A stretch of 64,000 nt of DNA from Sporomusa sp. KB1 (GTDB taxonomy: Bacteria; Bacillota; Negativicutes; Sporomusales; Sporomusaceae). The stretch lies in NCBI RefSeq assembly GCF_007830295.1, contig NZ_VLKC01000001.1, positions 1 to 64,000 on the forward strand, given 5' to 3'. Made by a program: the position numbers and the translations under genes. This document shows, piece after piece, positions 36,066 through 45,064 of this stretch (within the stretch, counting starts at the first letter, position 1; the number at the start of each line of letters is the position of its first letter). The notes under the pieces are model-generated. The model was not told the origin of the DNA. It did no database searches and saw only the letters and a program-made list of their open reading frames with translations.

Positions 36066-37841
36066 CTACATCACTTCTTCTACATCTTTAGCAGGTTTTA
36101 TCGAAAACCATACTTTTACGGCATCAACGATAACAAAGACGATGAGAATCATCATTACTACACTGGCACCAGCCAATAACCATTGCGCTTTTGGTACGTA
36201 GAATTCAAATATATTGTAGAAACCTGCGGTCATTGCTGTTACAAGCATAAAGCAAAGGGGAATAAGTGTAACCCACAGATATTTTGCTTTCCCCATCCGC
36301 AGCAACATGGTAGTGCCAATAGTTAACGCCATGCTGGCAAGCAATTGGTTAGAAAGGCCGAATAATGGCCAAATGGATGCAATCGAACCGCCAAATAGCA
36401 GATAACCCCAGGCGAAAGAAATTAAAGCACTAGTGAAGATGATACCTGGAATCCAATGTGCGTCAGCAAGTGGCTTGTACACCATGCCACCAACTTCTTG
36501 TAATAAGTAGCGGCCAACCCGAGTACCAGCATCAATAATCGTTAAAATGAACAAAGCTTCAAACATGATCGCGAAATGATACAGGAAGGACATAAAGCTT
36601 TCCAAGCCAGGGATTTGGGCAAAAATATGCGCCATACCCACTGCAAGTGATACTGCGCCACCTGGACGACCGGCAATATCTTCACCAACCAGTTGTGCTA
36701 AGATTGGAAGTTCCTGAACATTCATCCCCAGTTTTGCAAATACTGCCGGAGCACTGTTAATGGCAAAGTAATCGGCAGGAATCAAGCTGGTTGCTGCAAT
36801 CAGCGCCATAATACTTATAAAGGCTTCAGCAAGCATGGCCCCAAAACCGATTGGTAAAATTTCGCTTTCGTTAGTTATCATTTTTGGTGTTGTACCGGTG
36901 GCAATAATGGAGTGAAATCCGGAAATTGCCCCACAGGCAACAGTGATACAAACAAACGGCCAGACAGGACCGGGAACAACCGGGCCGCCCCCACTGACAA
37001 ACTGAGTAATTGCCGGCATATGGATTTGCGGATTAACAATGATAATCCCGATAGCCAAAGCACCGATGGTGCCGATTTTCATATAGGTGCTCAAATAATC
37101 ACGCGGTGCTAATAAGAGCCATACAGGAAGTGCAGCAGCAATAAAACCATATACAGGAAGAATAATATCTAATTGTGTACGGCTAAGTGTGAACAAAGGT
37201 GCCCATGAAGAGCCCTGAACCCAAGCTCCGCCAAATACAGCAGCAATAACCATAACCACACCAACAAAAGATGCTTCACCAATATGACCAGGACGCAGAT
37301 AGCGCATGTAGACGCCGATAAAGAGTGCAATTGGAATAGTTGCACCAACCGTAAATGCACCCCACGGACTGTTAAACAAGGCATTGGCAACGGCAATGCC
37401 CATACCTGCCATGGTAATAACCAGAATGAAAATGACGGCAATTGCAGCAGCTAAACCAGCGGAATTGCCGATCTCAGCTTTGGCAATTTCGGCGATAGAA
37501 CGACCGTCATGGCGAACAGATGCAAATAGGATAATCATATCATGGACTGCACCGCCCATGCAGGCACCAATAAGTATCCAGAGAGTGCTCGGCAAATAAC
37601 CGAACTGTGCTGCAAGTACCGGCCCAACAAGTGGACCAGCACCAGCAATAGCGGCAAAATGATGTCCGAAAGTTACCCATTTATTTGTGGGTACATAGTC
37701 ATGACCGTCTTCGTGGACAACAGCCGGAGTCGGGCGCTTAGTATCAAGTGCCAAAACTTTCGCTGCAATGAAGGCGCCATAATAACGATAGCAAAGAGTT
37801 AGCACCAAAGCCGAAATAATAACAAGATAAAGACCATTCAT
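36066..37841 (-). CDS. cstA: CstA-family peptide/pyruvate transporter
   Basis: The 591-residue protein has about 16 membrane segments and the CstA signatures near the N-terminus (VPTNKWVTFGHHFAAIAGAG, then GPVLAAQFGY) and MHDMII-like VHDMIILFASVRHDGRS near 98. CstA/BtsT proteins import pyruvate and possibly peptides. AAGGAGGC lies 7 bases before the ATG. Two TGAATAGAAAT direct repeats 20 bases apart lie 105-130 bases upstream, a candidate activator site; CstA-family genes elsewhere are controlled by LytS/LytTR systems such as BtsSR, and one is encoded at 24.3 kb. Confidence 0.95.
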   Translation of the reverse strand: MNGLYLVIISALVLTLCYRYYGAFIAAKVLALDTKRPTPAVVHEDGHDYVPTNKWVTFGHHFAAIAGAGPLVGPVLAAQFGYLPSTLWILIGACMGGAVHDMIILFASVRHDGRSIAEIAKAEIGNSAGLAAAIAVIFILVITMAGMGIAVANALFNSPWGAFTVGATIPIALFIGVYMRYLRPGHIGEASFVGVVMVIAAVFGGAWVQGSSWAPLFTLSRTQLDIILPVYGFIAAALPVWLLLAPRDYLSTYMKIGTIGALAIGIIIVNPQIHMPAITQFVSGGGPVVPGPVWPFVCITVACGAISGFHSIIATGTTPKMITNESEILPIGFGAMLAEAFISIMALIAATSLIPADYFAINSAPAVFAKLGMNVQELPILAQLVGEDIAGRPGGAVSLAVGMAHIFAQIPGLESFMSFLYHFAIMFEALFILTIIDAGTRVGRYLLQEVGGMVYKPLADAHWIPGIIFTSALISFAWGYLLFGGSIASIWPLFGLSNQLLASMALTIGTTMLLRMGKAKYLWVTLIPLCFMLVTAMTAGFYNIFEFYVPKAQWLLAGASVVMMILIVFVIVDAVKVWFSIKPAKDVEEVM

Positions 37842-37944
37842 AAAGCTTGCCTCCTTAAATTTATTAAATTATTTACTAAAATAAATATAAGGTAAAAATT
37901 CGCATTAATAAATACAATTTATATGAATGATCTAAAATGATATA

Positions 37945-37975
37945 TGAATAGAAATATCACCGGGTGAATAGAAAT
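37945..37975 (-). promoter_or_regulatory. Direct repeat upstream of cstA
   Basis: The 11-mer TGAATAGAAAT (plus-strand reading) occurs at 37945-37955 and 37965-37975, a period of 20 bases, or two helical turns. This is the geometry of a tandem dimer site such as LytTR regulators use. The assignment to a regulator is inference. Confidence 0.6.
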
Positions 37976-37978
37976 GAG

Positions 37979-39982
37979 CTACTGTGATGCTCTCACATTC
38001 ACTTTGACATCATAAAATGTGCTTCCATTTCCCTTATCTGTTAAGCGCTGTGAGGTCAGAGTATTGACTGAACGATTGCCTGGAGCATGTTCAAGCCACC
38101 ATACTCCTTCAGTGACAACAATCCCAGGCGGAATGTTAGCTGAAATTCGTAATGTAAAAGCTACCTCGCCACGTTCGTTGCTGGCAATAACAAATTGATC
38201 CTCTTTCAGCCCCATTTTTCCGGCATCCTCCGGATTCATTTGCAAAAGCATTTTATTGTTCTTGGTCAGGTCTGCTCTTTCATTAAACGATGAGTTTAAC
38301 AAGCGCATATCAGGCGCATTAACCAGCCAAAATTCGGCATCATCCCCGTGCGGCTTTGTATAGTTAGGCAAAATATCGTCTTCCCGGGGATTGAGAATTT
38401 CTATTTTTCCTGATGGAGTCCTAAACTGAGTCTTGTAACCTTCAGGCAGCAGTAATTCCAGTGGTCGTCCTTCCCGCAATGTTTCGAGCTGAGCGCTTAC
38501 CAGCCAGGAAGATGGTTTAGCCAAAATAGCATCAATTAAATCATCAGCTGACTGTTTAAAGAAAGGTTTATTAATCCCCATTGCGTCTGCCAGCAAAGAA
38601 AATACCTCCCAGTTGGATTTTGCTTGTCCTACTGGCAAAATTGCAGGATAGGCGCGCTGCATTACGTAGTTTCCGTAGGAGCGGTACATATCGCTGTGTT
38701 CGAGTGAGGTAGTTGCCGGTAAAACGATATCAGCATATTTCGCCGTATCAGTTATGAAACGTTCATGAACAACAGTAAACAAGTCCTCCCGCGCCAATCC
38801 CTGTAATACCTGGTTCTGATCAGGAGCAATGGCTGCAGGGTTGGAATGATATACATACAGACTCTTAATTGGGGGAACAACCACTTCATTTAGAGCCTGA
38901 CCCAGTTTATTCATATTGACCATTCGCGTTGGCTGTTCCTGAAACTCCTCATGAGTTACCATGGTACTCGCAAAAGCCGCATCGGTAGATGTACCAGTCA
39001 ACAGTCCTCCCCCCGGTTTTCCCCAGGCACCGACCACTCCAGGCAAACAAGTAATTGTTCTAACATTCATTGCGCCATTGCTATAACGGGATAAACCGCT
39101 GCCCATCCGAATAAAAGGAGCCCCTGCTGTCGCATACTGCCTGGCTATCTCTTCAATTGTGCCAACAGCAATACCGGTTATCTCACTAACTAGCTCAGGT
39201 GAATACTTCGGCAAAACAGTTGTTACTAATTCCTCATATCCTTGTACATATTGACCTATAAAATCCTTATCCGCCAGGTTCTCCCGTGCTATTACATGCA
39301 TCATACCGAGTGCCAAAGCACCATCAGTACCTGGACGAACAATAATCATTCGATCAGCGATTTTTGCTGTAGGTGTCTCATAAGTATCAATTAGCCACAC
39401 CTTGGCTCCTTGTTTTTTGGCAATATTTATATCATGCATACTATGAATATTGGTTGCCAGCGCATGAATACCCCAAAGAATAATCAAATCGCTGCTATGA
39501 ATCTCATTGGTATGAGGCGCCATTGTCTGCCCCATAACAGCATTCCAGCCATATCCTTTGGCTGGGGAACAAATCGTTCGCTCCAGGCGTGAAGCACCTA
39601 GGCTATAGAAGAACGGATGTCCGGCGCTGCGCTGCACAACCCCCATGGTCCCAGCATAGGAATAGGGCAGTATGGCCTCGGCTCCATACTGAGCAATAAT
39701 TCCCTTCCAGTTTGCTGTAATTCGCTCAAAGGCTTCCTCCCAGGAAATCGGCGCAAATTTGCCACTCCCCTTACTGCCAATCCGCCGCAAGGGCGTGGCG
39801 ATTCGCCGCTCTGAATGGACTGTTCGTTCATAATGAACCATCTTCGGACACAGTGTTCCTCTTGTAAATGGGTGATCCGGATCGCCCTCCACCTTGACAA
39901 CCCTGCCATCAGCTACATGGACAAGCAGACCACATGTATCCGGGCAATCATAGGGGCAGACTGAGCGTACTATTTTCTTCAT
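37979..39982 (-). CDS. Molybdopterin oxidoreductase, DMSO-reductase family
   Basis: The 667-residue protein has an N-terminal 4Fe-4S site CPYDCPDTC plus C45 (GTLCPK), the molybdopterin core (about 60-540) and a C-terminal cofactor-binding domain (LLNSSFNERADL, EGVWWLEHAPG). TICSPAKGYGW near 135 is in the region of the metal ligand; I cannot decide whether Cys or Ser coordinates Mo/W. There is no Tat signal, so it is cytoplasmic. Substrate unknown. It follows the histidine kinase by 40 bases and may be in its operon; AAAGGAGAG precedes the ATG. Confidence 0.9.
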   Translation of the reverse strand: MKKIVRSVCPYDCPDTCGLLVHVADGRVVKVEGDPDHPFTRGTLCPKMVHYERTVHSERRIATPLRRIGSKGSGKFAPISWEEAFERITANWKGIIAQYGAEAILPYSYAGTMGVVQRSAGHPFFYSLGASRLERTICSPAKGYGWNAVMGQTMAPHTNEIHSSDLIILWGIHALATNIHSMHDINIAKKQGAKVWLIDTYETPTAKIADRMIIVRPGTDGALALGMMHVIARENLADKDFIGQYVQGYEELVTTVLPKYSPELVSEITGIAVGTIEEIARQYATAGAPFIRMGSGLSRYSNGAMNVRTITCLPGVVGAWGKPGGGLLTGTSTDAAFASTMVTHEEFQEQPTRMVNMNKLGQALNEVVVPPIKSLYVYHSNPAAIAPDQNQVLQGLAREDLFTVVHERFITDTAKYADIVLPATTSLEHSDMYRSYGNYVMQRAYPAILPVGQAKSNWEVFSLLADAMGINKPFFKQSADDLIDAILAKPSSWLVSAQLETLREGRPLELLLPEGYKTQFRTPSGKIEILNPREDDILPNYTKPHGDDAEFWLVNAPDMRLLNSSFNERADLTKNNKMLLQMNPEDAGKMGLKEDQFVIASNERGEVAFTLRISANIPPGIVVTEGVWWLEHAPGNRSVNTLTSQRLTDKGNGSTFYDVKVNVRASQ

Positions 39983-40022
39983 ATGCGACTCTCCTTTACT
40001 ATTTTTCTGGCAATGAAATAAT

Positions 40023-41423
40023 TTATTTTCCTTGTTCTAGCGGCAACAGTACAGTAATGGCCGTTCCTTGTCCAACCTTGCTTTCCACCCGAATACTGCT
40101 ATTATGCTGCTCGGCAATCCAACTGGCAATGGATAACCCCAGCCCAGTTCCACCGGTGGCCTTAGTACGGGATTTATCCACACGGTAAAACCGGTCAAAT
40201 ATCCGGGTTTGCTCCTCGACTGGTATGCCGATACCGTCGTCCTGTACAGTAATAGCAAGCTGAGTACCCTGGTGCTCAGACGTAATACGGATCGTTCCCC
40301 CAACCGGAGTATACTTTACACTGTTTTCCAAAAAAATCCGGAGCATTTGTTTAATCAAGGCTCCATCGGCCTGAATAATGGCTGGGGCATTACCGGCTAA
40401 TTCTACCTGATGCTCAGGGGCAATTATCCTAGTCTCACGCACAACTTCGTCGATAAGCCGTTCGATTGCGAGCGGCGTTTTATTTACTACCTGCTTACCC
40501 TGGTCGGCACGGGCCAAAAACAGCAATTTTTCCAGTAATACATGCATATTGCTCGCTTCTGATTGTATCGCACTGATACCTTCTGTCAATATGGCCTCAT
40601 CCTGTTTGCCCCAGCGGTCAAGCATATCAGCATACCCACTGATAACAGTTATCGGCGTACGCAGCTCATGGGAAGCATCGCTGACAAACCGGCGCTGCTG
40701 CTCAAAACCGGCTTGAATCCGGTTTAACATATGGTTAAACGTTGTGGCTAGTTTGGACAGCTCATCTCCTGCTTCGCTGACCCTGAGCCGCTTTTCCAGG
40801 TTGTCGATTTCAATCAACTTGGCAGCTTCGGTCATATCGCGTACAGGCCGCAGGATCCTGCGGCTGATATAAAGGCCGGCAGCAATAGCGATTACTAACC
40901 CAAGCAAGCTTGTTCCAGCCAAACTGGCTGCCAAAATACGGAGAAAGTGGAACTCAGCAGAAAGTGGTCTGATAAACTGCAAAGTGTATTGGCGGCCGCC
41001 AGACCACACAAGCTGTTGTCCATAAAGGTCATCGTCAGCAGGGAAATTATGAAAACCTTTTTTCTTATCTGACAACAGTTCCCGATGCCGGGGCGGTCTA
41101 TGTTCAAAATTCCGCAGGTAGGGAGCATTGTCTAACAGTAAGCGGTTTTGTTCATCAAAGATCCGCAACAATACGCCTGTTGCTAACAAATCCTGCTCTA
41201 ACAACTGCTGATCGATTAGATTGCCTGCTGCTAGATAGCGAATAACATTCTCCCGGCTGCTATCCAAGTCTTTTTGCGCTTGGGTGACGAGAAAAAGCTT
41301 TACCCCACCCATAGTTAACAAACTAGTCAGGAGTAAAATACAAAACAAAATTACAGCATAGATAAGCGTTAATTTTATGGATACCGGCAATTTTGTCAAC
41401 CTATGCTTACTCTTTGACCACAT
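40023..41423 (-). CDS. Sensor histidine kinase (EnvZ/ArlS class)
   Basis: The 466-residue kinase has two membrane helices (about 18-43 and 165-188) around a ~120-residue extracytoplasmic sensor rich in His/Arg (EHRPPRHRELL), a HAMP domain (SRRILRPVRDMTEAA), an H-box FVSDASHELRTPIT with His near 253, and ATPase boxes NSVKYTP, DDGIGI and GTGLGL. Its ATG lies within the end of the regulator gene (17-base overlap), so the pair is co-translated. The signal is unknown; metal or envelope stress is possible given the His-rich target gene. Confidence 0.94.
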   Translation of the reverse strand: MWSKSKHRLTKLPVSIKLTLIYAVILFCILLLTSLLTMGGVKLFLVTQAQKDLDSSRENVIRYLAAGNLIDQQLLEQDLLATGVLLRIFDEQNRLLLDNAPYLRNFEHRPPRHRELLSDKKKGFHNFPADDDLYGQQLVWSGGRQYTLQFIRPLSAEFHFLRILAASLAGTSLLGLVIAIAAGLYISRRILRPVRDMTEAAKLIEIDNLEKRLRVSEAGDELSKLATTFNHMLNRIQAGFEQQRRFVSDASHELRTPITVISGYADMLDRWGKQDEAILTEGISAIQSEASNMHVLLEKLLFLARADQGKQVVNKTPLAIERLIDEVVRETRIIAPEHQVELAGNAPAIIQADGALIKQMLRIFLENSVKYTPVGGTIRITSEHQGTQLAITVQDDGIGIPVEEQTRIFDRFYRVDKSRTKATGGTGLGLSIASWIAEQHNSSIRVESKVGQGTAITVLLPLEQGK

Positions 41424-42096
41424 AACCTACTCCCCGGACGGTGTAAATATATTTTTGTCCATATTTTTCATCTAACTTACCGCGTAAATAACGGATATAG
41501 ACATCAACCACATTGGTATCGCCAGTATAATCATAGCCCCACACCTCGTGGAGGATGCGATCACGGCTCATTACAATGTGCTTATTGCGAATAAGATATT
41601 CCAGCAAGTCATACTCCTTTTTTGTTAAGGACACTGGTTGACCGCTGACCTCAGCTTCATATCGCGAGGGATATAAGGTCAGATCGCCAATTGTGAGCGT
41701 GTCAGCCGTCAATTCATTGTGCGTTTCCTTGTTTTTACGGAGTGCGACCCGAATACGGGCAAATAACTCTTGAACAGCAAAGGGTTTGGTCAAATAATCA
41801 TCCGCACCCGTATCTAACCCCAGGACTTTATCTTCAATCGCATCTTTGGCAGTGACCATAATTATCGGCATATCAGACAACTCCCGGACACGCCGGCAGA
41901 TTTCCAGCCCATCAAGTTCGGGCAGCATAACATCAAGCACCACCAAATCAAAAGTTTCCTGAACTATCCGGTCCAAAGCACGGCGACCATTGGTTTCAAT
42001 CAGTGTCTGATATCCCTCATGCTCTAATTCCAGTTGAAGGAACCGGGCAATTTTATACTCGTCTTCGACAATTAGAATTCGTTTATCAGTCGTCAT
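41407..42096 (-). CDS. OmpR/PhoB-family response regulator
   Basis: The 229-residue protein has a receiver domain (LIVEDEYKIARFLQ, phospho-Asp in LVVLDVMLPELDG near 53, Lys in LTKPFAVQEL) and a winged-helix DNA-binding domain (about 130-229, ending YIYTVRGVGYVVKE). Members bind head-to-tail repeats with 11-bp period, and exactly such a repeat occurs 65 bases upstream of this gene, between it and the divergent exported-protein gene. AAGGGGGG precedes the ATG. Confidence 0.96.
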   Translation of the reverse strand: MTTDKRILIVEDEYKIARFLQLELEHEGYQTLIETNGRRALDRIVQETFDLVVLDVMLPELDGLEICRRVRELSDMPIIMVTAKDAIEDKVLGLDTGADDYLTKPFAVQELFARIRVALRKNKETHNELTADTLTIGDLTLYPSRYEAEVSGQPVSLTKKEYDLLEYLIRNKHIVMSRDRILHEVWGYDYTGDTNVVDVYIRYLRGKLDEKYGQKYIYTVRGVGYVVKE

Positions 42097-42161
42097 ATAT
42101 ACCCCCCCTTACTATATGAAACCATGTCTTCAACTAAAAGAAAAGCGCAGCAAGCTATTTC

Positions 42162-42198
42162 TAATCATATTTTAATCATATTTTAATGGCAGTATAAG
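42162..42198 (+). promoter_or_regulatory. 11-bp direct repeats and -10 of the exported-protein gene
   Basis: TAATCATATTT occurs twice back to back (42162-42172 and 42173-42183) and a third partial copy TAATGG follows. A -10-like TATAAG is at 42193-42198, with the repeats at the -35 position, as in PhoB/OmpR-activated promoters. The site lies between the regulator gene and the divergent gene at 42251. Confidence 0.8.
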
Positions 42199-42250
42199 GA
42201 TTATTCGTTATTCTATATCCAAAGTACAACACGAAAGGGGATTACATTTA

Positions 42251-42649
42251 ATGATTAAAGAATATTTTACCGCCACAAAAGAAACGTTACAGCGCCACAA
42301 AAAGAAGCTGGGAGGCCTGGTGGTTGCTGCGCTGCTGGTAACAGCGCTGTCAGCAGGAGCGCATGCCATGTTCCATATCCGGGGTGTGGTCACCGGTGTT
42401 GACGCTAATAGAGTTACTGTAGCCAATTTTTTCTGGAGCCAAACAGTTGACTTAACCGGCGCTCCGATAAATATCGCCGCTATTAAGCCTGGTGACCGAA
42501 TTCTTATTCAGAAAAATCTGCAAGGCAATGTCCTCTACTCTGCCAGCTTTGCTCCTGGCCCCAAAGCACGGTTTGGGCCCGATCATATGCGTGGACATGG
42601 GAATGCTCATCATGAGCCAGGTGGTTACCATGAAGATGGCCGTCGCTAA
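42251..42649 (+). CDS. Small exported protein with His-rich tail
   Basis: The 132-residue protein has a basic N-terminus and a hydrophobic segment (about 20-40) that ends in AHA, a possible signal peptidase site, then an OB-like region (GVVTGVDANRVTVANFFW) resembling DUF5666-type domains, and a tail rich in His and Gly (HMRGHGNAHHEPGGYHEDG) that could bind metal. It is divergent from the two-component genes and is probably their target, given the 11-bp repeats. AAGGGG precedes the ATG; a terminator follows. Confidence 0.85.
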   Translation: MIKEYFTATKETLQRHKKKLGGLVVAALLVTALSAGAHAMFHIRGVVTGVDANRVTVANFFWSQTVDLTGAPINIAAIKPGDRILIQKNLQGNVLYSASFAPGPKARFGPDHMRGHGNAHHEPGGYHEDGRR

Positions 42650-42690
42650 GCCGCAGCCAACCCAGGTATTACTAAGTCGCATTTGACATT

Positions 42691-42742
42691 AAAAAGAAAC
42701 AAAGCAGGCAGCTTCATAAGAAGTCGCCTGCTTTGTTTCTTT
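42691..42742. terminator. Terminator, 17-bp stem
   Basis: AAAGAAACAAAGCAGGC and its complement enclose a 16-base loop. It lies between the convergent exported-protein gene and DUF1848 gene and can act in both directions. Confidence 0.88.
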
Positions 42743-42765
42743 AGCTTAGAACTCTTGCAGAAAAA

Positions 42766-43704
42766 TTAAAATAGTACCATTTGCGAATTCTTCAAGTTTT
42801 TTACGATCCGTTCTGTAATTTTATCGGTTGCACAAGGTCTGCCAATAAGCAGCGGTGAATTAACATCATGCCGCTTCCTATTTTCAAGCACAGCCTTTTC
42901 GCTGGCGGTGGCATAGCAATAAACACAACCATGCGGGCAGCAATCATAGGCGCCGATATCTACGCTATCAATGCACTGACAATATTCACGCTGTCCCTTT
43001 GCCTTTTTCCTATCAATAGCATAGCCAATAATCGTCTCAATAGTGTGCTTATTAATGCAGGCGGCATGCCTTATGCCAAATTGACTAAGCTCAATTTGCT
43101 CAGAGCAAGTTTCGAGGGAGATGTTATTCAGCCTGGCAATCTCAGCAAACTCTTCCGCTATTTTTAACATGCTCAGTATATCAACCTCGCTGTCAATAAT
43201 GCCTTTTGCATTCTTGCAGGTTTTGGCATACAAATCAACATAGCTAAAAATACACTTGTTAGTATACCCTTTTAGCAAGTGGCACATCTTGGCAAAGGTA
43301 TGGACATGATATTCTATCGTAAACTGTTGACTGACAATGATAGGATCATAACGCCATATGGTACGATGACTGCCTATTTTATTACTGAGTACTTTAAAGC
43401 TGTCAATAACCTTTGCTTTTTCAGGCAGATTATATTCGATATCTTTACCATATAGAGTCATCGTCCATTGAAAATAATACTGATAGCCGAGCGCGTCTAT
43501 CCTATCTAACTTATCGAACATTGGTGCTGCGTTTTTTGTCCAAAACACAATACAATCAATATCCTCGGTGTTAAGCGGTATTTTGCTGATTTGTTTAGGA
43601 TTCATCGGATTTCTTACATATACATAACCAGCCTTCAAGCGATTTACAAACCATTCCGAATAGAAAGCCGGTATATCGGTCCTTCTGCTTGCACTGATTA
43701 TCAT
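42766..43704 (-). CDS. DUF1848 family protein
   Basis: The ~312-residue protein starts with the family signature IISASRRTDIPAFYSEWF and contains VFWTKNAAPMFDKLD and WTMTLYG. Near the C-terminus (about 262) CCPHGCVYC is a CX3CX2C-like cysteine triad, suggesting an iron-sulfur cluster as in radical-SAM enzymes. The function is unknown. The frame opens to 43722, but MIISASRR at 43704 is the family start; with it the gene begins 14 bases after the glucosaminidase stop. Confidence 0.88.
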   Translation of the reverse strand: MIISASRRTDIPAFYSEWFVNRLKAGYVYVRNPMNPKQISKIPLNTEDIDCIVFWTKNAAPMFDKLDRIDALGYQYYFQWTMTLYGKDIEYNLPEKAKVIDSFKVLSNKIGSHRTIWRYDPIIVSQQFTIEYHVHTFAKMCHLLKGYTNKCIFSYVDLYAKTCKNAKGIIDSEVDILSMLKIAEEFAEIARLNNISLETCSEQIELSQFGIRHAACINKHTIETIIGYAIDRKKAKGQREYCQCIDSVDIGAYDCCPHGCVYCYATASEKAVLENRKRHDVNSPLLIGRPCATDKITERIVKNLKNSQMVLF

Positions 43705-43718
43705 GTTTTCACCATTTG

Positions 43719-44336
43719 TCAATCAGTTTTTTCGCGCATAATTTTCGCATGGATTTTCAAAATCTTTTGCCCGTAGGTCGTACCTGGAACAGCCCATTTA
43801 CCATTAAGTTCAGTCCAGGTTTTCGCTCCGCCAAAGTTCTTGCTGCATTTTAAAAGATTGTACCGGGGATCAACAATTTCTTTCTTCGGCGGTTCTGTGG
43901 ACGCATAACCTAACAGATGCTGTATCTGAGCTCTGACACCGATTTGCGCTGAAATAAACCATGCTCCCCGTCCCCCATCGCCAACTGTCCCTAAACCACA
44001 ATAATTGTTTTGTAGCGGTATCACATCACCGCCATACTTAAAATTACCAGTTTCATTCAACGCCTGGGCAAATGCAACGTCAGGCCGGATGCCTTCGTCT
44101 GTTGCCTCAGTATAAAAATCGTCGACTAATTCTTCCGCTGAAACAGTAAGCGCTGGAAATGGATTCTTGCTAAACAGGTACTGCAGACATTGCTCCTTGG
44201 TCGCCAGCGGCGGCCCCATAATTGATAAATCAAACACCGTGTTGCTGTTAAGTTCATCCCCCATTAGCGGTGACCCAGCAAGCGCCACCGGCATAAAAAC
44301 AAATAAAACGCTAGCAACTAACACCAGAATACGCAT
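43719..44336 (-). CDS. Exported glucosaminidase-domain protein
   Basis: The 205-residue protein has a signal peptide (MRILVLVASVLFVFMPVALA) and a glucosaminidase domain (PF01832 type): the catalytic Glu is in AQALNETGNF near 117 and NNYCGLGTVG follows. It would cleave glycan strands of murein. GGGGGAAA lies 6 bases before ATG 44336, so the longer frame to 44360 is not used. It precedes the DUF1848 gene. Confidence 0.88.
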   Translation of the reverse strand: MRILVLVASVLFVFMPVALAGSPLMGDELNSNTVFDLSIMGPPLATKEQCLQYLFSKNPFPALTVSAEELVDDFYTEATDEGIRPDVAFAQALNETGNFKYGGDVIPLQNNYCGLGTVGDGGRGAWFISAQIGVRAQIQHLLGYASTEPPKKEIVDPRYNLLKCSKNFGGAKTWTELNGKWAVPGTTYGQKILKIHAKIMREKTD

Positions 44337-44437
44337 TTCATTTCCCCCATAGATTTTCATCAGACTATCTGCTTCACATCAATCTGCATTCTCCACAGAA
44401 AGTCTGCATTCCTCTAGCCTGTTCTGCTATTTCAAAT

Positions 44438-44475
44438 TAAAAAAGTCGCCTAAACCAAAAGTCCAGGCGACTTTA
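44438..44475 (-). terminator. Terminator of the small-protein unit
   Basis: On the minus strand AAAGTCGCCT and AGGCGACTTT pair around a 13-base loop, followed by TTTTAATTT. It closes the unit carrying the 83-residue gene and possibly the 54-residue frame. Confidence 0.9.
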
Positions 44476-44494
44476 AAGAGAAATCACCGCTGCT

Positions 44495-44659
44495 TTATCT
44501 TAGTGCATACTGAGAACTTAGAGGCGAGGAGTTATTGAACGAAGAATTGTGAAGGGTTATATCCAGCATGCCACTCACATCCCTTTTTACAACTTGTACG
44601 GTCAAATGAATTTCTGCACTGTTGCTATATGTAGTATCGTACATTTTTCTTGGGTACAT
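44495..44659 (-). CDS. Possible 54-residue protein
   Basis: A frame with two ATGs (44659 and 44644) encodes a polar protein containing SAEIHLTVQVVKRDVSGML and ending SSQYALR. It lies between the 83-residue gene and the terminator, leaving no other use for this stretch. No good Shine-Dalgarno sequence is visible, so translation is uncertain. I recognise no family. Confidence 0.4.
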   Translation of the reverse strand: MYPRKMYDTTYSNSAEIHLTVQVVKRDVSGMLDITLHNSSFNNSSPLSSQYALR

Positions 44660-44704
44660 AAGAAGAACTTTTAGGGTACTTAGACTACGACCATTACCCT
44701 TTTC

Positions 44705-44956
44705 TTACGGATCAATTTTTACGCTATTATTCAAACTTGCAATACTATTCGCTACCACGATAATGCTGGCCAAATTAGTAATCGGGTCTAAAGCAAGTTG
44801 TTCAAGAATCTCTTCTAATATTAACATTGTAAAAATCACAATAGAGTTGCCAGCAGCTACGGTCGTTTTAGTCGAATTGGCTAATCTTCTCGCTTTTTTT
44901 TCTAATTCCTCCAGGCACAAAACAGTACAACAATCTGGAACGTTGTGGGATTGCAT
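44705..44956 (-). CDS. Hypothetical 83-residue protein
   Basis: The protein begins MQSHNVPDCCTVLCLEELEK, with three cysteines, and continues with two hydrophobic stretches (NSIVIFTMLILEEILEQLA and NLASIIVVANSIASL). I do not recognise it; it is helical and perhaps membrane-associated. AAGGAGGG lies 7 bases before the ATG, which makes the start firm. A TTTAGTATATTCACTAAA inverted repeat (44977-44994) just upstream could be an operator. Confidence 0.75.
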   Translation of the reverse strand: MQSHNVPDCCTVLCLEELEKKARRLANSTKTTVAAGNSIVIFTMLILEEILEQLALDPITNLASIIVVANSIASLNNSVKIDP

Positions 44957-45064
44957 AAAAGTATCCCTCCTTGATTTAGTATATTCACTAAATTTTCAAG
45001 TGTCCCATCACCTTAGCCTGTCTAGATTAACGAGAAAAACGGTTTTGTAATTTTTGTAGTGGTT

